64,000 bases of DNA from Streptomyces lacrimifluminis (GTDB lineage: Bacteria > Actinomycetota > Actinomycetes > Streptomycetales > Streptomycetaceae). A program made the translations under genes and the position numbers. Below, in pieces: positions 1-8,016 of the stretch (position 1 is its first letter; every line of letters begins with the position of its first letter). The stretch covers positions 117,544-181,543 of the forward strand of contig NZ_BMMU01000019.1 in assembly GCF_014646095.1 (NCBI RefSeq). Direction: 5' to 3'. The notes under the pieces are model-generated. The model was not told the origin of the DNA and did no database searches. It worked only from the letters and a program-made list of their open reading frames with translations.

Positions 1-861
1 GGGAATCGGCAGCGTGTTCCAGCGCGTGGGCGGCCAGGCGACCACGATGGCGCGGCCGACGACGTTGTCCACGGGGACGAAGCCCTGGTTCTTGTCCTCC
101 TGGTGGTACCGGGAGTCCAGCGAGTTCTGCCGGTGGTCACCCATGACCCAGATTTTGCCCGTGGGTACCGTCACCTTGAACTGGCCGCCCTCGTCGACGG
201 TGCACGGGGTGTTCCCCGCGTACACGTACGGCTCGTCGAGCGCCTTGCCGTTGACCTTCAGCGGGCCGGTGCCCTTGCACTCGATGGTGTCGCCGCCGAC
301 GCCGACGACGCGCTTGATGAGGTCCTTCTCGTTGGCGGACGGCATCAGGCCGATCCAGCCGAGGACCCGCTGCGCGGGGTTCGGCTCGGCGATCGGCTCG
401 TTGGCCAGCCAGTCGGCGGGGTCGTGGAAGACGACGACCTCACCCCGCTCGGGCTCGGAGCCGAACCACGGGGTCAGCTTGTCGACCAGGACCCGGTCGC
501 CCTGCTCCAGCGTGTGCTGCATGGAGTCCGAGGGAATGGAGAACGCCTGGACCAGGAAGGTCTTGATCAGCAGCGCGAGCACCAGCGCGATACCGATGAG
601 CAGCGGCAACTCCTTCCAGAAGGAGCGCTGCTTCCTGGGCTTGTGGCCGGACTCGCCGAGGTCCTGCTCCGCATCGTCCCCGGAGTTCCCGCTGCCCGTC
701 CCGGAGGACCCTGAGCCACCCCCGGCGAGCCCTGGGGCCCCGGAGTCACTCTCGGCGGGGACGGCGTCCTCTGCGGCCGGTGGAACCGGTTCCGCGGGGC
801 GCTGTTCCTCGGGACCGTCCTGTCCGGACCGTGCGCCGACCGCCAAATCCCCCACATCCAC
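1..861 (-). CDS. sipY: type I signal peptidase, 3' part beyond window
   Basis: Membrane-bound serine/lysine protease that removes Sec and Tat signal peptides outside the membrane; at least 287 residues are visible and the C-terminus lies off the left edge. The N-terminus is a long disordered Gly/Ser/Pro/acidic tail. One membrane segment lies near residues 84-102, followed by the catalytic serine in SDSMQ (about S113), the GDRVLVDK box, the catalytic lysine in DLIKRVVGVGGD (about K183) and the MGDHRQNSLDSR box. The start is GTG at 861; a second GTG two codons later (855) has better spacing from AGGAG. It is the third consecutive signal peptidase gene, overlapping the previous one by 116 bp. 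The symbol follows the S. lividans sipW-X-Y-Z order and is not proved. Confidence 0.9.
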   Translation of the reverse strand, partial: MDVGDLAVGARSGQDGPEEQRPAEPVPPAAEDAVPAESDSGAPGLAGGGSGSSGTGSGNSGDDAEQDLGESGHKPRKQRSFWKELPLLIGIALVLALLIKTFLVQAFSIPSDSMQHTLEQGDRVLVDKLTPWFGSEPERGEVVVFHDPADWLANEPIAEPNPAQRVLGWIGLMPSANEKDLIKRVVGVGGDTIECKGTGPLKVNGKALDEPYVYAGNTPCTVDEGGQFKVTVPTGKIWVMGDHRQNSLDSRYHQEDKNQGFVPVDNVVGRAIVVAWPPTRWNTLPIP

Positions 862-1828
862 TCCTCACTCCGAACCACCGCCCGCGCCGGATGCGACGCA
901 GGCCCACCACTCCCATAACGAGCGGGAGTTCCGCAGGGGTCGGGAGCGGGATCGATCCATACCGATCCGCGGAAGCCACCCTATGCGACGAGCCGAGGGC
1001 GGTGGCCGACGAACCCGGCACCGAGGAGAACGTGTCCGGCTCCTCCAGCTGGGTCCAGTGGCCGAACGGCCAGGCGATGACCATGGCCCGGCCCACGACG
1101 GAGCTCTCGGACACGGTGCCGCTGTACGCCTCGGTGCGGTGGTAGCGGGAGTCTGCGGAGTTGGCCCGGTGGTCGCCCATCACGAACAGGCGCCCCGCGG
1201 GAACCTTCACCTCGAAGGTGAACGACGACGGTTTGTTGCCGGGGTGGATGTAGGTGGTCTCGTCGAGCGGCATGCCGTTGACGGTCACGCGGCCCTGGGA
1301 GTCGCAGCACTTGACGGTGTCGCCGCCGACCGCGACGACCCGCTTGATGAGGTCCTTCTCGTTGTCCGAGGGCAGCAGGCCGATGAAGGTCAGCCCCTGT
1401 TTGACCTGCTTGACGACGATGGGGTCCTCGCCCTTCACGGTGGTCGGCTCGTCGTCGAGCCAGCCGCCGGGGTCCTTGAAGACGACGACATCACCGCGCT
1501 GGGGCTTGGAGCCGAACCAGGGGGTGAACTTGTCCACGAGGACACGGTCGCCGATCTGGATCGTGTTCTCCATGGAGCCCGACGGGATCACGAACGCCTG
1601 CACGAGGAAGGTCTTCAGGACCAGCGCGATGAGGACGGCGACGCCCACCAGGAGCGGTATCTCCTTGACCGCCGAGCGCCGTCTGCGCCGTTTGACCTTG
1701 CGCTGGAGCTTGCGCCGCTCGGCACGGCCAGGCCTGGCGGCGGCACCGGAGGCCCGGCGCGAGCCGGTGGGCAGCAGTTGGTCGGCGACGGTGCTGGGCA
1801 CCCCACGCGGCTTGCCGCGGTTACCCAT
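746..1828 (-). CDS. sipX: type I signal peptidase with extended C-terminus
   Basis: Second signal peptidase of the cluster, 360 residues. A very basic Arg/Lys stretch (about residues 36-52) precedes the membrane segment (57-76). The catalytic serine is in IPSGSM (S85) and the lysine in LIKRVVAVGGD (K162); the box MGDHRANSADSR is present. The chosen ATG at 1828 lies inside the end of the upstream gene, whose TAA follows 8 bases later, suggesting translational coupling. The last 40 or so residues are Arg/Gly-rich with no family character and run 116 bp into the next gene, so this tail may be a read-on from a lost stop. The protease core is certain; the C-terminal boundary is not. Confidence 0.88.
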   Translation of the reverse strand: MGNRGKPRGVPSTVADQLLPTGSRRASGAAARPGRAERRKLQRKVKRRRRRSAVKEIPLLVGVAVLIALVLKTFLVQAFVIPSGSMENTIQIGDRVLVDKFTPWFGSKPQRGDVVVFKDPGGWLDDEPTTVKGEDPIVVKQVKQGLTFIGLLPSDNEKDLIKRVVAVGGDTVKCCDSQGRVTVNGMPLDETTYIHPGNKPSSFTFEVKVPAGRLFVMGDHRANSADSRYHRTEAYSGTVSESSVVGRAMVIAWPFGHWTQLEEPDTFSSVPGSSATALGSSHRVASADRYGSIPLPTPAELPLVMGVVGLRRIRRGRWFGVRSGCGGFGGRRTVRTGRSRGTAPRGTGSTGRRGRRPRRE

Positions 1829-2537
1829 GGACACCGTCCGCGGCGGGCACACGCGCGTACACGCCAGGTCGGTCCAGATGGGTCCAGTGCTCGCTGGGCC
1901 AGCCGATCCAGTCGGCCCGGCCGATCACTCTGCCGACGGGGATCATGCCGCCGCCCGGCGACCCCAGGTGGTCCCGGGAGTCGCTGGAGTCGCTGCGGTG
2001 GTCCCCCAGGACGAAGAGTCCGCCCTCGGGCACCACGACGTCGAAGGACACCGCGGAAGGGCTGTCACCGGGGTAAAGGAACGTCGACTCGTCGACCGAC
2101 CGGCCGTTCACCTCGATCCTCCCCTCCTTGTCGCAGCAGACCACGTGGTCTCTCCCCACACCCACAACGCGCTTGATGTAGTCGGCGTGCCCGAAGTAGC
2201 CGGTTCCGTCGAACACGACGACGTCACCGCGCTGCGGCTCGGCACCGAAACGGTACGCGACCTTATTTACGAGAACGCGGTCCCCGATCCTCAATCCGCG
2301 CTCCATCGAGCGGCTGGGAATTTCGAACGGCTGGATGACGAACCTGCTGAAGAGGAGCAGAAAGAGCAGGCAGACCAGCAGGGTCAGGGTGATCCGTCCG
2401 CCCGGGAGCCACTCGGCCGCCCGGGACACCAACGCGAAACGCGACCGGTCCTCCGGCCCCTCGGTGTCCGAGATCTTCTCGGATCGAGCAGGGCGGGAGG
2501 AGCGGTCGCGCTCCGTCGGCTGTGCTTCGGCGTCCAT
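1821..2537 (-). CDS. sipW: type I signal peptidase, first of the cluster
   Basis: Signal peptidase I of 238 residues, first gene after rplS. An acidic cytoplasmic tail (1-45) is followed by a membrane helix (about 49-67), the catalytic serine in IPSRSMERG (S77), the GDRVLVNK box, the lysine in DYIKRVVGVGRD (K122) and the GDHRSDSSDSRDH box. There is no second C-terminal membrane segment, unlike some Streptomyces paralogues. The ATG at 2537 has no strong Shine-Dalgarno, so expression may depend on read-through from rplS past the two-way hairpin at 2559-2590. The family processes exported preproteins; multiple paralogues are normal in Streptomyces. Confidence 0.92.
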   Translation of the reverse strand: MDAEAQPTERDRSSRPARSEKISDTEGPEDRSRFALVSRAAEWLPGGRITLTLLVCLLFLLLFSRFVIQPFEIPSRSMERGLRIGDRVLVNKVAYRFGAEPQRGDVVVFDGTGYFGHADYIKRVVGVGRDHVVCCDKEGRIEVNGRSVDESTFLYPGDSPSAVSFDVVVPEGGLFVLGDHRSDSSDSRDHLGSPGGGMIPVGRVIGRADWIGWPSEHWTHLDRPGVYARVPAADGVHG

Positions 2538-2558
2538 CGGGGCAGGATGTTATCCGGC

Positions 2559-2590
2559 CCCGATGTGAGCCCTCTTTACATCGGGCTCAC
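2559..2590 (-). terminator. overlapping alternative hairpins after rplS
   Basis: Two perfect 8-bp inverted repeats share bases and cannot form together: CCCGATGT (2559-2566) with ACATCGGG (2578-2585), and GTGAGCCC (2565-2572) with GGGCTCAC (2583-2590). They lie just downstream of the rplS stop and upstream of the first signal peptidase gene. There is no clear T-run, so this could be a partial terminator, a processing site or an attenuator. Confidence 0.55.
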
Positions 2591-2597
2591 CAAAAGC

Positions 2598-2948
2598 TCA
2601 GTTGTCGCGCTTCTCCTTGATCTTCGCGGCCTTGCCGCGCAGCTCACGGAGGTAGTACAGCTTGGCGCGACGCACGTCACCACGCGTGACCAGCTCGATC
2701 TTCTCGACGATCGGGGTGTGCACCGGGAAGGTGCGCTCGACGCCGACGGAGAACGAGACCTTGCGGACCGTGAAGGTCTCGCGGACGCCGGCGCCCTGGC
2801 GGCGGATGACCACGCCCTTGAACTGCTGCACACGGGAGCGGTTGCCCTCGATGACGCGGACGTGGACGTTGACGGTGTCACCCGGGCGGAAGGCCGGGAT
2901 GTCACTGCGCAGCGACGCGGAGTCGACGGAGTCGAGCAGGTGAGACAT
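2598..2948 (-). CDS. rplS: 50S ribosomal protein L19
   Basis: L19, at the 30S-50S interface near the A-site side. The chosen ATG at 2948 gives 116 residues beginning MSHLLDSVDSASLR, the normal length; an in-frame ATG nine codons upstream would add a non-conserved extension. The family core is visible in PGDTVNVHVRVIEGNRSRV and VERTFPVHTP. Position after trmD is the conserved rpsP-rimM-trmD-rplS order, here separated from trmD by 132 bp, so it may have its own promoter. Confidence 0.97.
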   Translation of the reverse strand: MSHLLDSVDSASLRSDIPAFRPGDTVNVHVRVIEGNRSRVQQFKGVVIRRQGAGVRETFTVRKVSFSVGVERTFPVHTPIVEKIELVTRGDVRRAKLYYLRELRGKAAKIKEKRDN

Positions 2949-3080
2949 TTCGTCTGCTTTCTTCGTTGATGCCACAGGTCATCAACGGGAGCTTGAATTC
3001 GGAAGGATGCTGTCCGTGCCGGGGCGGGCGTCGTGTCCCCCCGTGGCAGGGGCGCACGCCGGACGACGCACAACAGCGCC

Positions 3081-3902
3081 CTATTCTTCCACGGCCTCTG
3101 GCCTGCGCCAAAATCGGCCGTCGGCGGAAGGCCCCCACCCCATGATGGAGAGCGTCTCGCGGTCCTTCTTGTTGAAGGCCGCCGCGTCGGTCTGTTCGAT
3201 CAGGTCGGGCCGGTTGGCCGCCGTACGACGCAGAGCCTCGTCCCGGCGCCAGCGCGCGATCTTTCCGTGATGACCGCTGAGCAGCACGTCCGGGATCCCC
3301 CGGCCGCGCCACTGGGGCGGCTTCGTGTAGACGGGCCCCTCCAGGAGGTTGGCCATGGCGCCCGGCGCGAAGGAGTCGTCCCGGTGCGACTCGGCGTTGC
3401 CGAGGACTCCGGGCAGCAGCCGTGCGACGGCCTCCGTGATCACCAGTACGGCCGCCTCGCCGCCGGCGAGCACGTAGTCGCCGATGGACACCTCGTACAC
3501 GGGCATCCGGGTGGCGTACTCGTCGATGACACGCCGGTCGATGCCCTCGTAACGGGCCGGTGCGAAGACCAGCCACGGCCGCTGGGACAGTTCGACGGCG
3601 AGTTCCTGGGTGAAGGAGCGGCCACTGGGGGTGGGGACGACCAGCGCGGGTGTCCGGGAACCGGTCTCGTATCCGTCGGCCAGTACGTCGTCCAGCGCGT
3701 CGCCCCAGGGGTCGGTCTTCATGACCATTCCCGGGCCGCCGCCGTAGGGCGTGTCGTCGACCGTGTTGTGGCGGTCGTGCGTCCAGTCCCGAAGATGATG
3801 CACGTGGACATTCAGCTGTCCACGCGCGCGTGCCTTGCCGACGAGTGAGACGTTCAGGGGTTCGAGGTACTCGGGAAAGATCGTGACGACGTCGAGGCGC
3901 AT
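3081..3902 (-). CDS. trmD: tRNA (guanine-N1)-methyltransferase
   Basis: TrmD methylates G37 at N1 in tRNAs with G at position 36, preventing +1 frameshifting. The 273 residues show the start MRLDVVTIFPEYL, the knot-fold SAM site (YEGIDRRVIDEY, then VSIGDYVLAGGEAA) and the GVLGNAESHRDDSF segment, all typical of the SPOUT-class enzyme. The ATG overlaps the last base of rimM, so the two are probably translationally coupled. Length is slightly above the E. coli enzyme because of a C-terminal extension usual in actinobacteria. Confidence 0.97.
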   Translation of the reverse strand: MRLDVVTIFPEYLEPLNVSLVGKARARGQLNVHVHHLRDWTHDRHNTVDDTPYGGGPGMVMKTDPWGDALDDVLADGYETGSRTPALVVPTPSGRSFTQELAVELSQRPWLVFAPARYEGIDRRVIDEYATRMPVYEVSIGDYVLAGGEAAVLVITEAVARLLPGVLGNAESHRDDSFAPGAMANLLEGPVYTKPPQWRGRGIPDVLLSGHHGKIARWRRDEALRRTAANRPDLIEQTDAAAFNKKDRETLSIMGWGPSADGRFWRRPEAVEE

Positions 3903-4468
3903 TACGACTCGTCCCGCGAGGACGCACTGTGCCTATCAGCGCCTTCGTCGCGGGCGGCGTTGTCGTCGATCAGGCCCGGCGGCGGATCGATCACCGCCCG
4001 CTGCTCCTCCAGGTCGATCTCCACGACGATCTCCTGGACGAACGGCACGTACACCTCGCTGCCGTCGGGGCGCTCCACGACGAACAGGTCCTGGGAGGGC
4101 AGGTGCGAGATCTCGGTGATACGCCCGACCTCGGTGCCGTCGACCAGGACGACGTCCAGGTCCATCAGCTGGTGGTCGTAGTACTCGTCCTCGCCCTCGG
4201 GCATTTCCTCGGGGTCGACGTCGGCGATCAGCAGGATGTTGCGCAGGGCCTCGGCGCCGGTCCGGTCGCGTACGCCCTCGAAGCGCAGCAGGAGCCTGCC
4301 GCTGTGGACGCGGCCGGTCTCGATGGTCAGCGGGCCCGCCGTGGCCGGGTCGGTGGCCAGGACGGCACCGGGACCGAGCCTCAGTTCCGGCTCGTCGGTA
4401 CGTACCTCGACGGTGACCTCGCCCTTGATGCCGTGGGCGCGGCCCACACGCGCGACTACGAGCTGCAC
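3902..4468 (-). CDS. rimM: 16S rRNA processing/ribosome maturation factor
   Basis: RimM assists late maturation of the 30S head by binding ribosomal protein S19. It has 188 residues: an N-terminal RimM barrel beginning MQLVVARVGRAHGIKGEVTVE and a PRC-barrel domain (about residues 95-170) with YYDHQLMDLDV and VYVPFVQEIVVEIDLE. A charged C-terminal tail is added. It sits between khpA and trmD; the 106-bp gap upstream holds a strong hairpin. The end overlaps the trmD start by one base. Confidence 0.96.
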   Translation of the reverse strand: MQLVVARVGRAHGIKGEVTVEVRTDEPELRLGPGAVLATDPATAGPLTIETGRVHSGRLLLRFEGVRDRTGAEALRNILLIADVDPEEMPEGEDEYYDHQLMDLDVVLVDGTEVGRITEISHLPSQDLFVVERPDGSEVYVPFVQEIVVEIDLEEQRAVIDPPPGLIDDNAARDEGADRHSASSRDES

Positions 4469-4519
4469 TTTCTGGAATCTCCTGTCGTGTGCCTACGGCA
4501 TTACTGCGTAGACGACTAC

Positions 4520-4554
4520 GGGCCGGGGACGGCCCAAGTGGCCCTCCCCGGCCC
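4520..4554 (-). terminator. GC-rich hairpin between khpA and rimM
   Basis: A 10-bp stem GGGCCGGGGA/TCCCCGGCCC (4520-4529 with 4545-4554), one mismatch, four more pairs and a 5-base loop. No T-run follows, so it may stabilise or process the mRNA or partly terminate within the operon. The function is inferred from structure only. Confidence 0.5.
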
Positions 4555-4574
4555 GAGCCGGTGTTACGTGGTGA

Positions 4575-4814
4575 TCAGCGAACCTGGTCCACGTCGACGA
4601 GGTCGACACGGACACCACGTCCGCCGATGGCACCCACGACGGTTCGCAGGGCACGCGCGGTGCGGCCGTTGCGGCCGATCACCTTACCGAGGTCGTCGGG
4701 GTGAACCCTGACCTCCAGAACGCGCCCGCGACGCAGGTCGCGCGAGGCGACCTGCACTTCGTCGGGGTTGTCGACAATGCCCTTCACGAGGTGCTCGAGA
4801 GCCTCCTCGAGCAT
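4575..4814 (-). CDS. khpA: KhpA-type KH-domain RNA-binding protein
   Basis: Small KH-domain protein of 79 residues, MLEEALEHLVKGIVDNPDEV at the start. The KH signature is clear in HPDDLGKVIGRNGRTARALRTVV, containing the GxxG loop (GRNG). KhpA proteins bind RNA, often paired with KhpB, and influence cell shape and translation in Gram-positives. Its place between rpsP and rimM is conserved in actinobacteria. The ATG is 2 bp downstream of the rpsP stop, so the two are co-translated. Confidence 0.95.
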   Translation of the reverse strand: MLEEALEHLVKGIVDNPDEVQVASRDLRRGRVLEVRVHPDDLGKVIGRNGRTARALRTVVGAIGGRGVRVDLVDVDQVR

Positions 4815-4816
4815 GC

Positions 4817-5236
4817 TCAGGCCTCGGTCGACGCGGACTCGGCAGCAGCCTCGTCCTTCTTCTCAGCCTTCTTCTTCTGGGTGATGGCCTCACCCTTGCC
4901 CTCGTTGTCGCCGCCCAGGGCCTCGAACAACGGACGCGCGGGCTTCGGAGCGGCCACGAGCAGCGGAGCCGGGGCCGGCAGGCCCTTGAACTTCTGCCAG
5001 TCGCCGGTCAGCTTGAGGATGGCGAGAACCGGCTCGGTCGGCTGCGCGCCGACACCCAGCCAGTACTGCGCACGCTCGGTGTCGACCTCGATGCGCGAGG
5101 GGTTCTGCACCGGGTGGTACAGGCCGATCTCCTCGATGGCCCGACCATCACGGCGGGTACGGGAGTCGGCGACGACGATGCGGTAGTGAGGCGAACGGAT
5201 CTTGCCCAGACGCTTCAGCTTGATCTTGACTGCCAC
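4817..5236 (-). CDS. rpsP: 30S ribosomal protein S16
   Basis: S16, an assembly protein of the 30S body. The GTG at 5236 starts AVKIKLKRLGKIRSPHYRIV and gives 139 residues; the first 80 or so are the S16 domain (DSRTRRDGRAIEEIGLYHP) and the rest is the Lys/Ala/Glu-rich C-terminal extension normal for Streptomyces. A longer in-frame reading exists upstream but is not conserved. First gene of the rpsP-khpA-rimM-trmD-rplS series; a strong terminator at 5424-5459 isolates it from the gene upstream. Confidence 0.96.
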   Translation of the reverse strand: MAVKIKLKRLGKIRSPHYRIVVADSRTRRDGRAIEEIGLYHPVQNPSRIEVDTERAQYWLGVGAQPTEPVLAILKLTGDWQKFKGLPAPAPLLVAAPKPARPLFEALGGDNEGKGEAITQKKKAEKKDEAAAESASTEA

Positions 5237-5423
5237 GGGAGTGGGTTCTCCTGGATTTGACGTGGTTGGGCACGGCGAGATTGCCGCGTGGGGTTGCGGT
5301 ACCCGAGTGCCCGATGGACGCGTCAGCCGGAGGCGAGAGGGTTCCTGTGCGGCTGTCGAGTACAGCTGGCCATTCTGCCACACCCTGCGGGCCGCGCCGA
5401 ACGCGGGCCGCACTTGGTCAGGC

Positions 5424-5459
5424 CTGTATGGGCACCCGGCGCTCCGGGTGCCCATACAG
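5424..5459 (-). terminator. strong intrinsic-type terminator hairpin
   Basis: Perfect 16-bp inverted repeat, CTGTATGGGCACCCGG / CCGGGTGCCCATACAG, with a 4-base CGCT loop. It lies between the end of the SprT-like gene and the rpsP start and probably terminates the former. The 5237-5546 interval otherwise holds no gene that I can support and must contain the rpsP promoter. Confidence 0.8.
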
Positions 5460-5546
5460 ACGACCGCCCGCGGGCTGTGCGCTCCCCCACGTGTTCATCC
5501 GGCACCCACGAGATGCCGGGCTCGATCACGCAGCGGGACCGAAGCC

Positions 5547-6149
5547 TCAGGCCGCGCCCGCGCCCACGATCTCGGGGATTCGGAACGGCTTGCCGCAGCC
5601 GCCGCACACGATCGGGGCCTGCGCCAGCACCGACGGGACGACGCGCACGTTGCGACCGCAGTCGCAGACGGCCTTCACACGCACCCCTCCCCCGGAGGAG
5701 CCGTGGCGGGCGGCCGGACCACGGAAGGTGCGGGTCGTGTCGGAGGTGGTGGCGACGGTGTGCGCCTTCAGGGCGCGCTGCAGCCGCTCCATGGTGGGGC
5801 GGTAGCGTCGTTTGGCCTCGGGGTTGAGCATGACCAGCGAGAAACCACTGCTGGGGTGCGGTTCCTCGGGGTGGTCCAGGCCCAACTCCTCGGCGATCGC
5901 GAGGAATCTGCGGTTGTGGTAGCGGCCGGCCCGGGAGGTGTCGCGGACTCCGCGGGCGGCGGCGATGCCATGGACTGCCTCATGAAGCAGTCGCTCGAAG
6001 GAGAGCGCGTGTCCACAGGCGGACGACGACTCTCCGATCAGGGACTCGGGCGCGGCAAGATCGGGCAGCTCGGGGTGGAACCGCTGAATGTCGGCCCACG
6101 CCTGCGCCAGTTCTGCGGCGAGTACAGGTGGTGTCTGTGTCGTGCTCAC
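5547..6149 (-). CDS. SprT-like zinc metalloprotein with C-terminal zinc ribbon
   Basis: About 200 residues from GTG 6149 (STTQTPPVLAAELAQAW). A HExxH metal site is seen in LLHEAVHGIAAARG (about residue 55), followed by RYHNRRFLAIAEELGL, the arrangement of SprT-like putative metalloproteases. Near the C-terminus, CDCGRNVRVV and CGGCGKPF supply four cysteines of a zinc ribbon. No Shine-Dalgarno is visible before the GTG, so leaderless translation is possible. Substrate unknown; SPRTN relatives degrade DNA-protein crosslinks, but that cannot be assumed here. A longer in-frame start at 6212 exists but is less like the family. Confidence 0.75.
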   Translation of the reverse strand: MSTTQTPPVLAAELAQAWADIQRFHPELPDLAAPESLIGESSSACGHALSFERLLHEAVHGIAAARGVRDTSRAGRYHNRRFLAIAEELGLDHPEEPHPSSGFSLVMLNPEAKRRYRPTMERLQRALKAHTVATTSDTTRTFRGPAARHGSSGGGVRVKAVCDCGRNVRVVPSVLAQAPIVCGGCGKPFRIPEIVGAGAA

Positions 6150-6400
6150 GTAATGACAACGAGCCTGAGTGCCGCTGTGTTCCGATTCCGGGCCATCCCA
6201 AATAATTTGCACGTACCCGTCAGTTGCCGCTGATGCGTCCTGACGAGGGCGGGTGCGCTGATCTGCGGAGAAGCCTCACAGCTCATACCAAGCCGGTGCG
6301 TAGCCCCACGTACGACCCGGCGCGTAGACGTTGTCCGCGCGCCGGGGCACCTGTGGTCGGCCGGTACGCAAGAGGCCTTTCGGCCGCTCTCGCTCCTGCC

Positions 6401-7814
6401 TCAGTAGGCGCGGGCCACGATGGCGACGTTACCGGGTGCGTCGTCGGCGTCGGGGACCGCCCCGTCCGCAGAGACCAGACACCGTACGGTCAGTGCGTGC
6501 TCACCGAGCCTGACCTCGCCCTTTTCGCCGAGCACCGCCCAGGGGATGCGCGCCCAGCCGCCGGCGGTCGCCGCCTCGACGGCCTCCTCGAACGTCGACA
6601 CGTCCGAGGTGCGGGACTCCCGGCGTTCGCGCGACTGGGCAAGCAGCAACGCCTGGTCCTCTTCGAGGACAGCGGGCAGCAGTCGTACGAGAGCGTCGAG
6701 GGCGATCGGCTCCTTGCCGCCCGGGATGCGGCGGGCGAGCATCGCCGTGCCGTTCTCCAGGTCACGGGGGCCGACCTCGATGCGTACGGGTACGCCCTTG
6801 AGCTCCCAGTCGACGGCGCGGCGGCCGAAGGGCACGTCCGTGCGGTCGTCCACGTGCACGCGTACACCCGCCGCCCTCAGCCGGTCGCCGATCACGCGGA
6901 CCTTGGCCAGAACCGCGTCGTCGCCCTTGATCGCGAGGACCACGGCCTGGATCGCGGCGAGGCGCGGCGGGACCCGCAGGCCGTTGTCGTCGCCGTGTGC
7001 CATCACCAGGGCGCCGAATGCGGGTCGTCGAGCCCCAGGACGTCTGCCAGACGAGTTCCTGCCTGCCTTCCTTCGACAGGTAGCGGGTGTTGAACGCCTT
7101 GGCGAAGTTCTGGCCGAGCTCATGGCTGGTGGCCATCTGGATGGCCTTGCCGTCGCCCATCATGCCTTCGAGCGTGAGGGTGTTGATCGCGCCCGCGAAT
7201 CGCTCCTTGACCGTCTTGCGGCCGGGAACGGTGTCCATCGCCAGGACGTTCACCATGAAGTCCTCGTAGACGTCGCGGTGGATGTGCGCGGCGAAGTCGC
7301 GGGCGTCCTCGTAGGTGGCGTGCGCGGTGTGGCCCTCCTGCCACAGGAACTCCGTCGTGCGGAGGAAGATCCGGGGGCGCAGTTCCCAGCGCACCACGTT
7401 CGCCCACTGGTTGATCAGCAGGGGCAGGTCGCGGTAGCTCTGCACCCACTTCGAGAAGTAGTCGTTGATGACCATCTCGGAGGTGGGGCGGACCACCGCG
7501 GGCTCTTCGAGTTCCTTGCCGCCGCCGTGCGTGACCACGGCCAGCTCGGGCGCGAAGCCCTCGACGTGCTCGGCCTCCTTGGCGAAGTACGACTGCGGGA
7601 TCAGCAGGGGGAAGTAGGCGTTCTGGGCGCCCGTCCCCTTGATCCGCGTGTCCATCTCGGCCTGCATCCGCTCCCACAGCCCGTACCCGTACGGCCGGAT
7701 GACCATCGTGCCCCGCACCGGACCGTTGTCGGCCAACTCGGCCTTGCCGACCAGGTCCTGGTACCAGCGAGGGAAGTCAATTGCCTGCGGCGTGAGTACA
7801 GGTGCCTTTGCCAT
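6401..7814 (-). pseudogene. proS: prolyl-tRNA synthetase (archaeal/eukaryal type), frameshifted
   Basis: Class II synthetase charging tRNA-Pro. The 5' frame (from 7814, MAKAPVLTPQAIDFPRWYQ) carries motif-2-like RWELRPRIFLRTTEFLWQEG and runs to WQTSWGSTTR; the homology then continues in another frame as GALVMAHGDDNGLRVPPRLA through the anticodon-binding domain to the stop at 6401. The break lies near 7015-7030, where the order expected from the family needs about two more bases. The lineage is the short, insertion-domain-free ProRS. Streptomyces generally also have a long bacterial-type ProRS elsewhere, so this copy could be dispensable. It is either a true pseudogene or a sequencing error; downstream codon use is still intact, so any loss would be recent. 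Confidence 0.85.
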
Positions 7815-8016
7815 GGCGCGATGCTACGGGCCCACGTTGCCGGCATGTGAATTCTTTTCGTGAGCACAGCCAGCGCACAACCTCGGCCTCACAACCCCTG
7901 GACGGCGGCTCGGGTGCGGAGTTACCTGGCTTACGGGGGAAGTGTGCGAGCGCGCACTGCACGGGGGCCACCACATCGGAAACAAGGGCAACTCTCGGCG
8001 GATTGGGGCGCTTTCG

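Noticed and set aside
7815..8016. Possible T-box or other tRNA-sensing leader before the ProRS remnant
   Set aside because: No T-box consensus or specifier-loop structure could be found.
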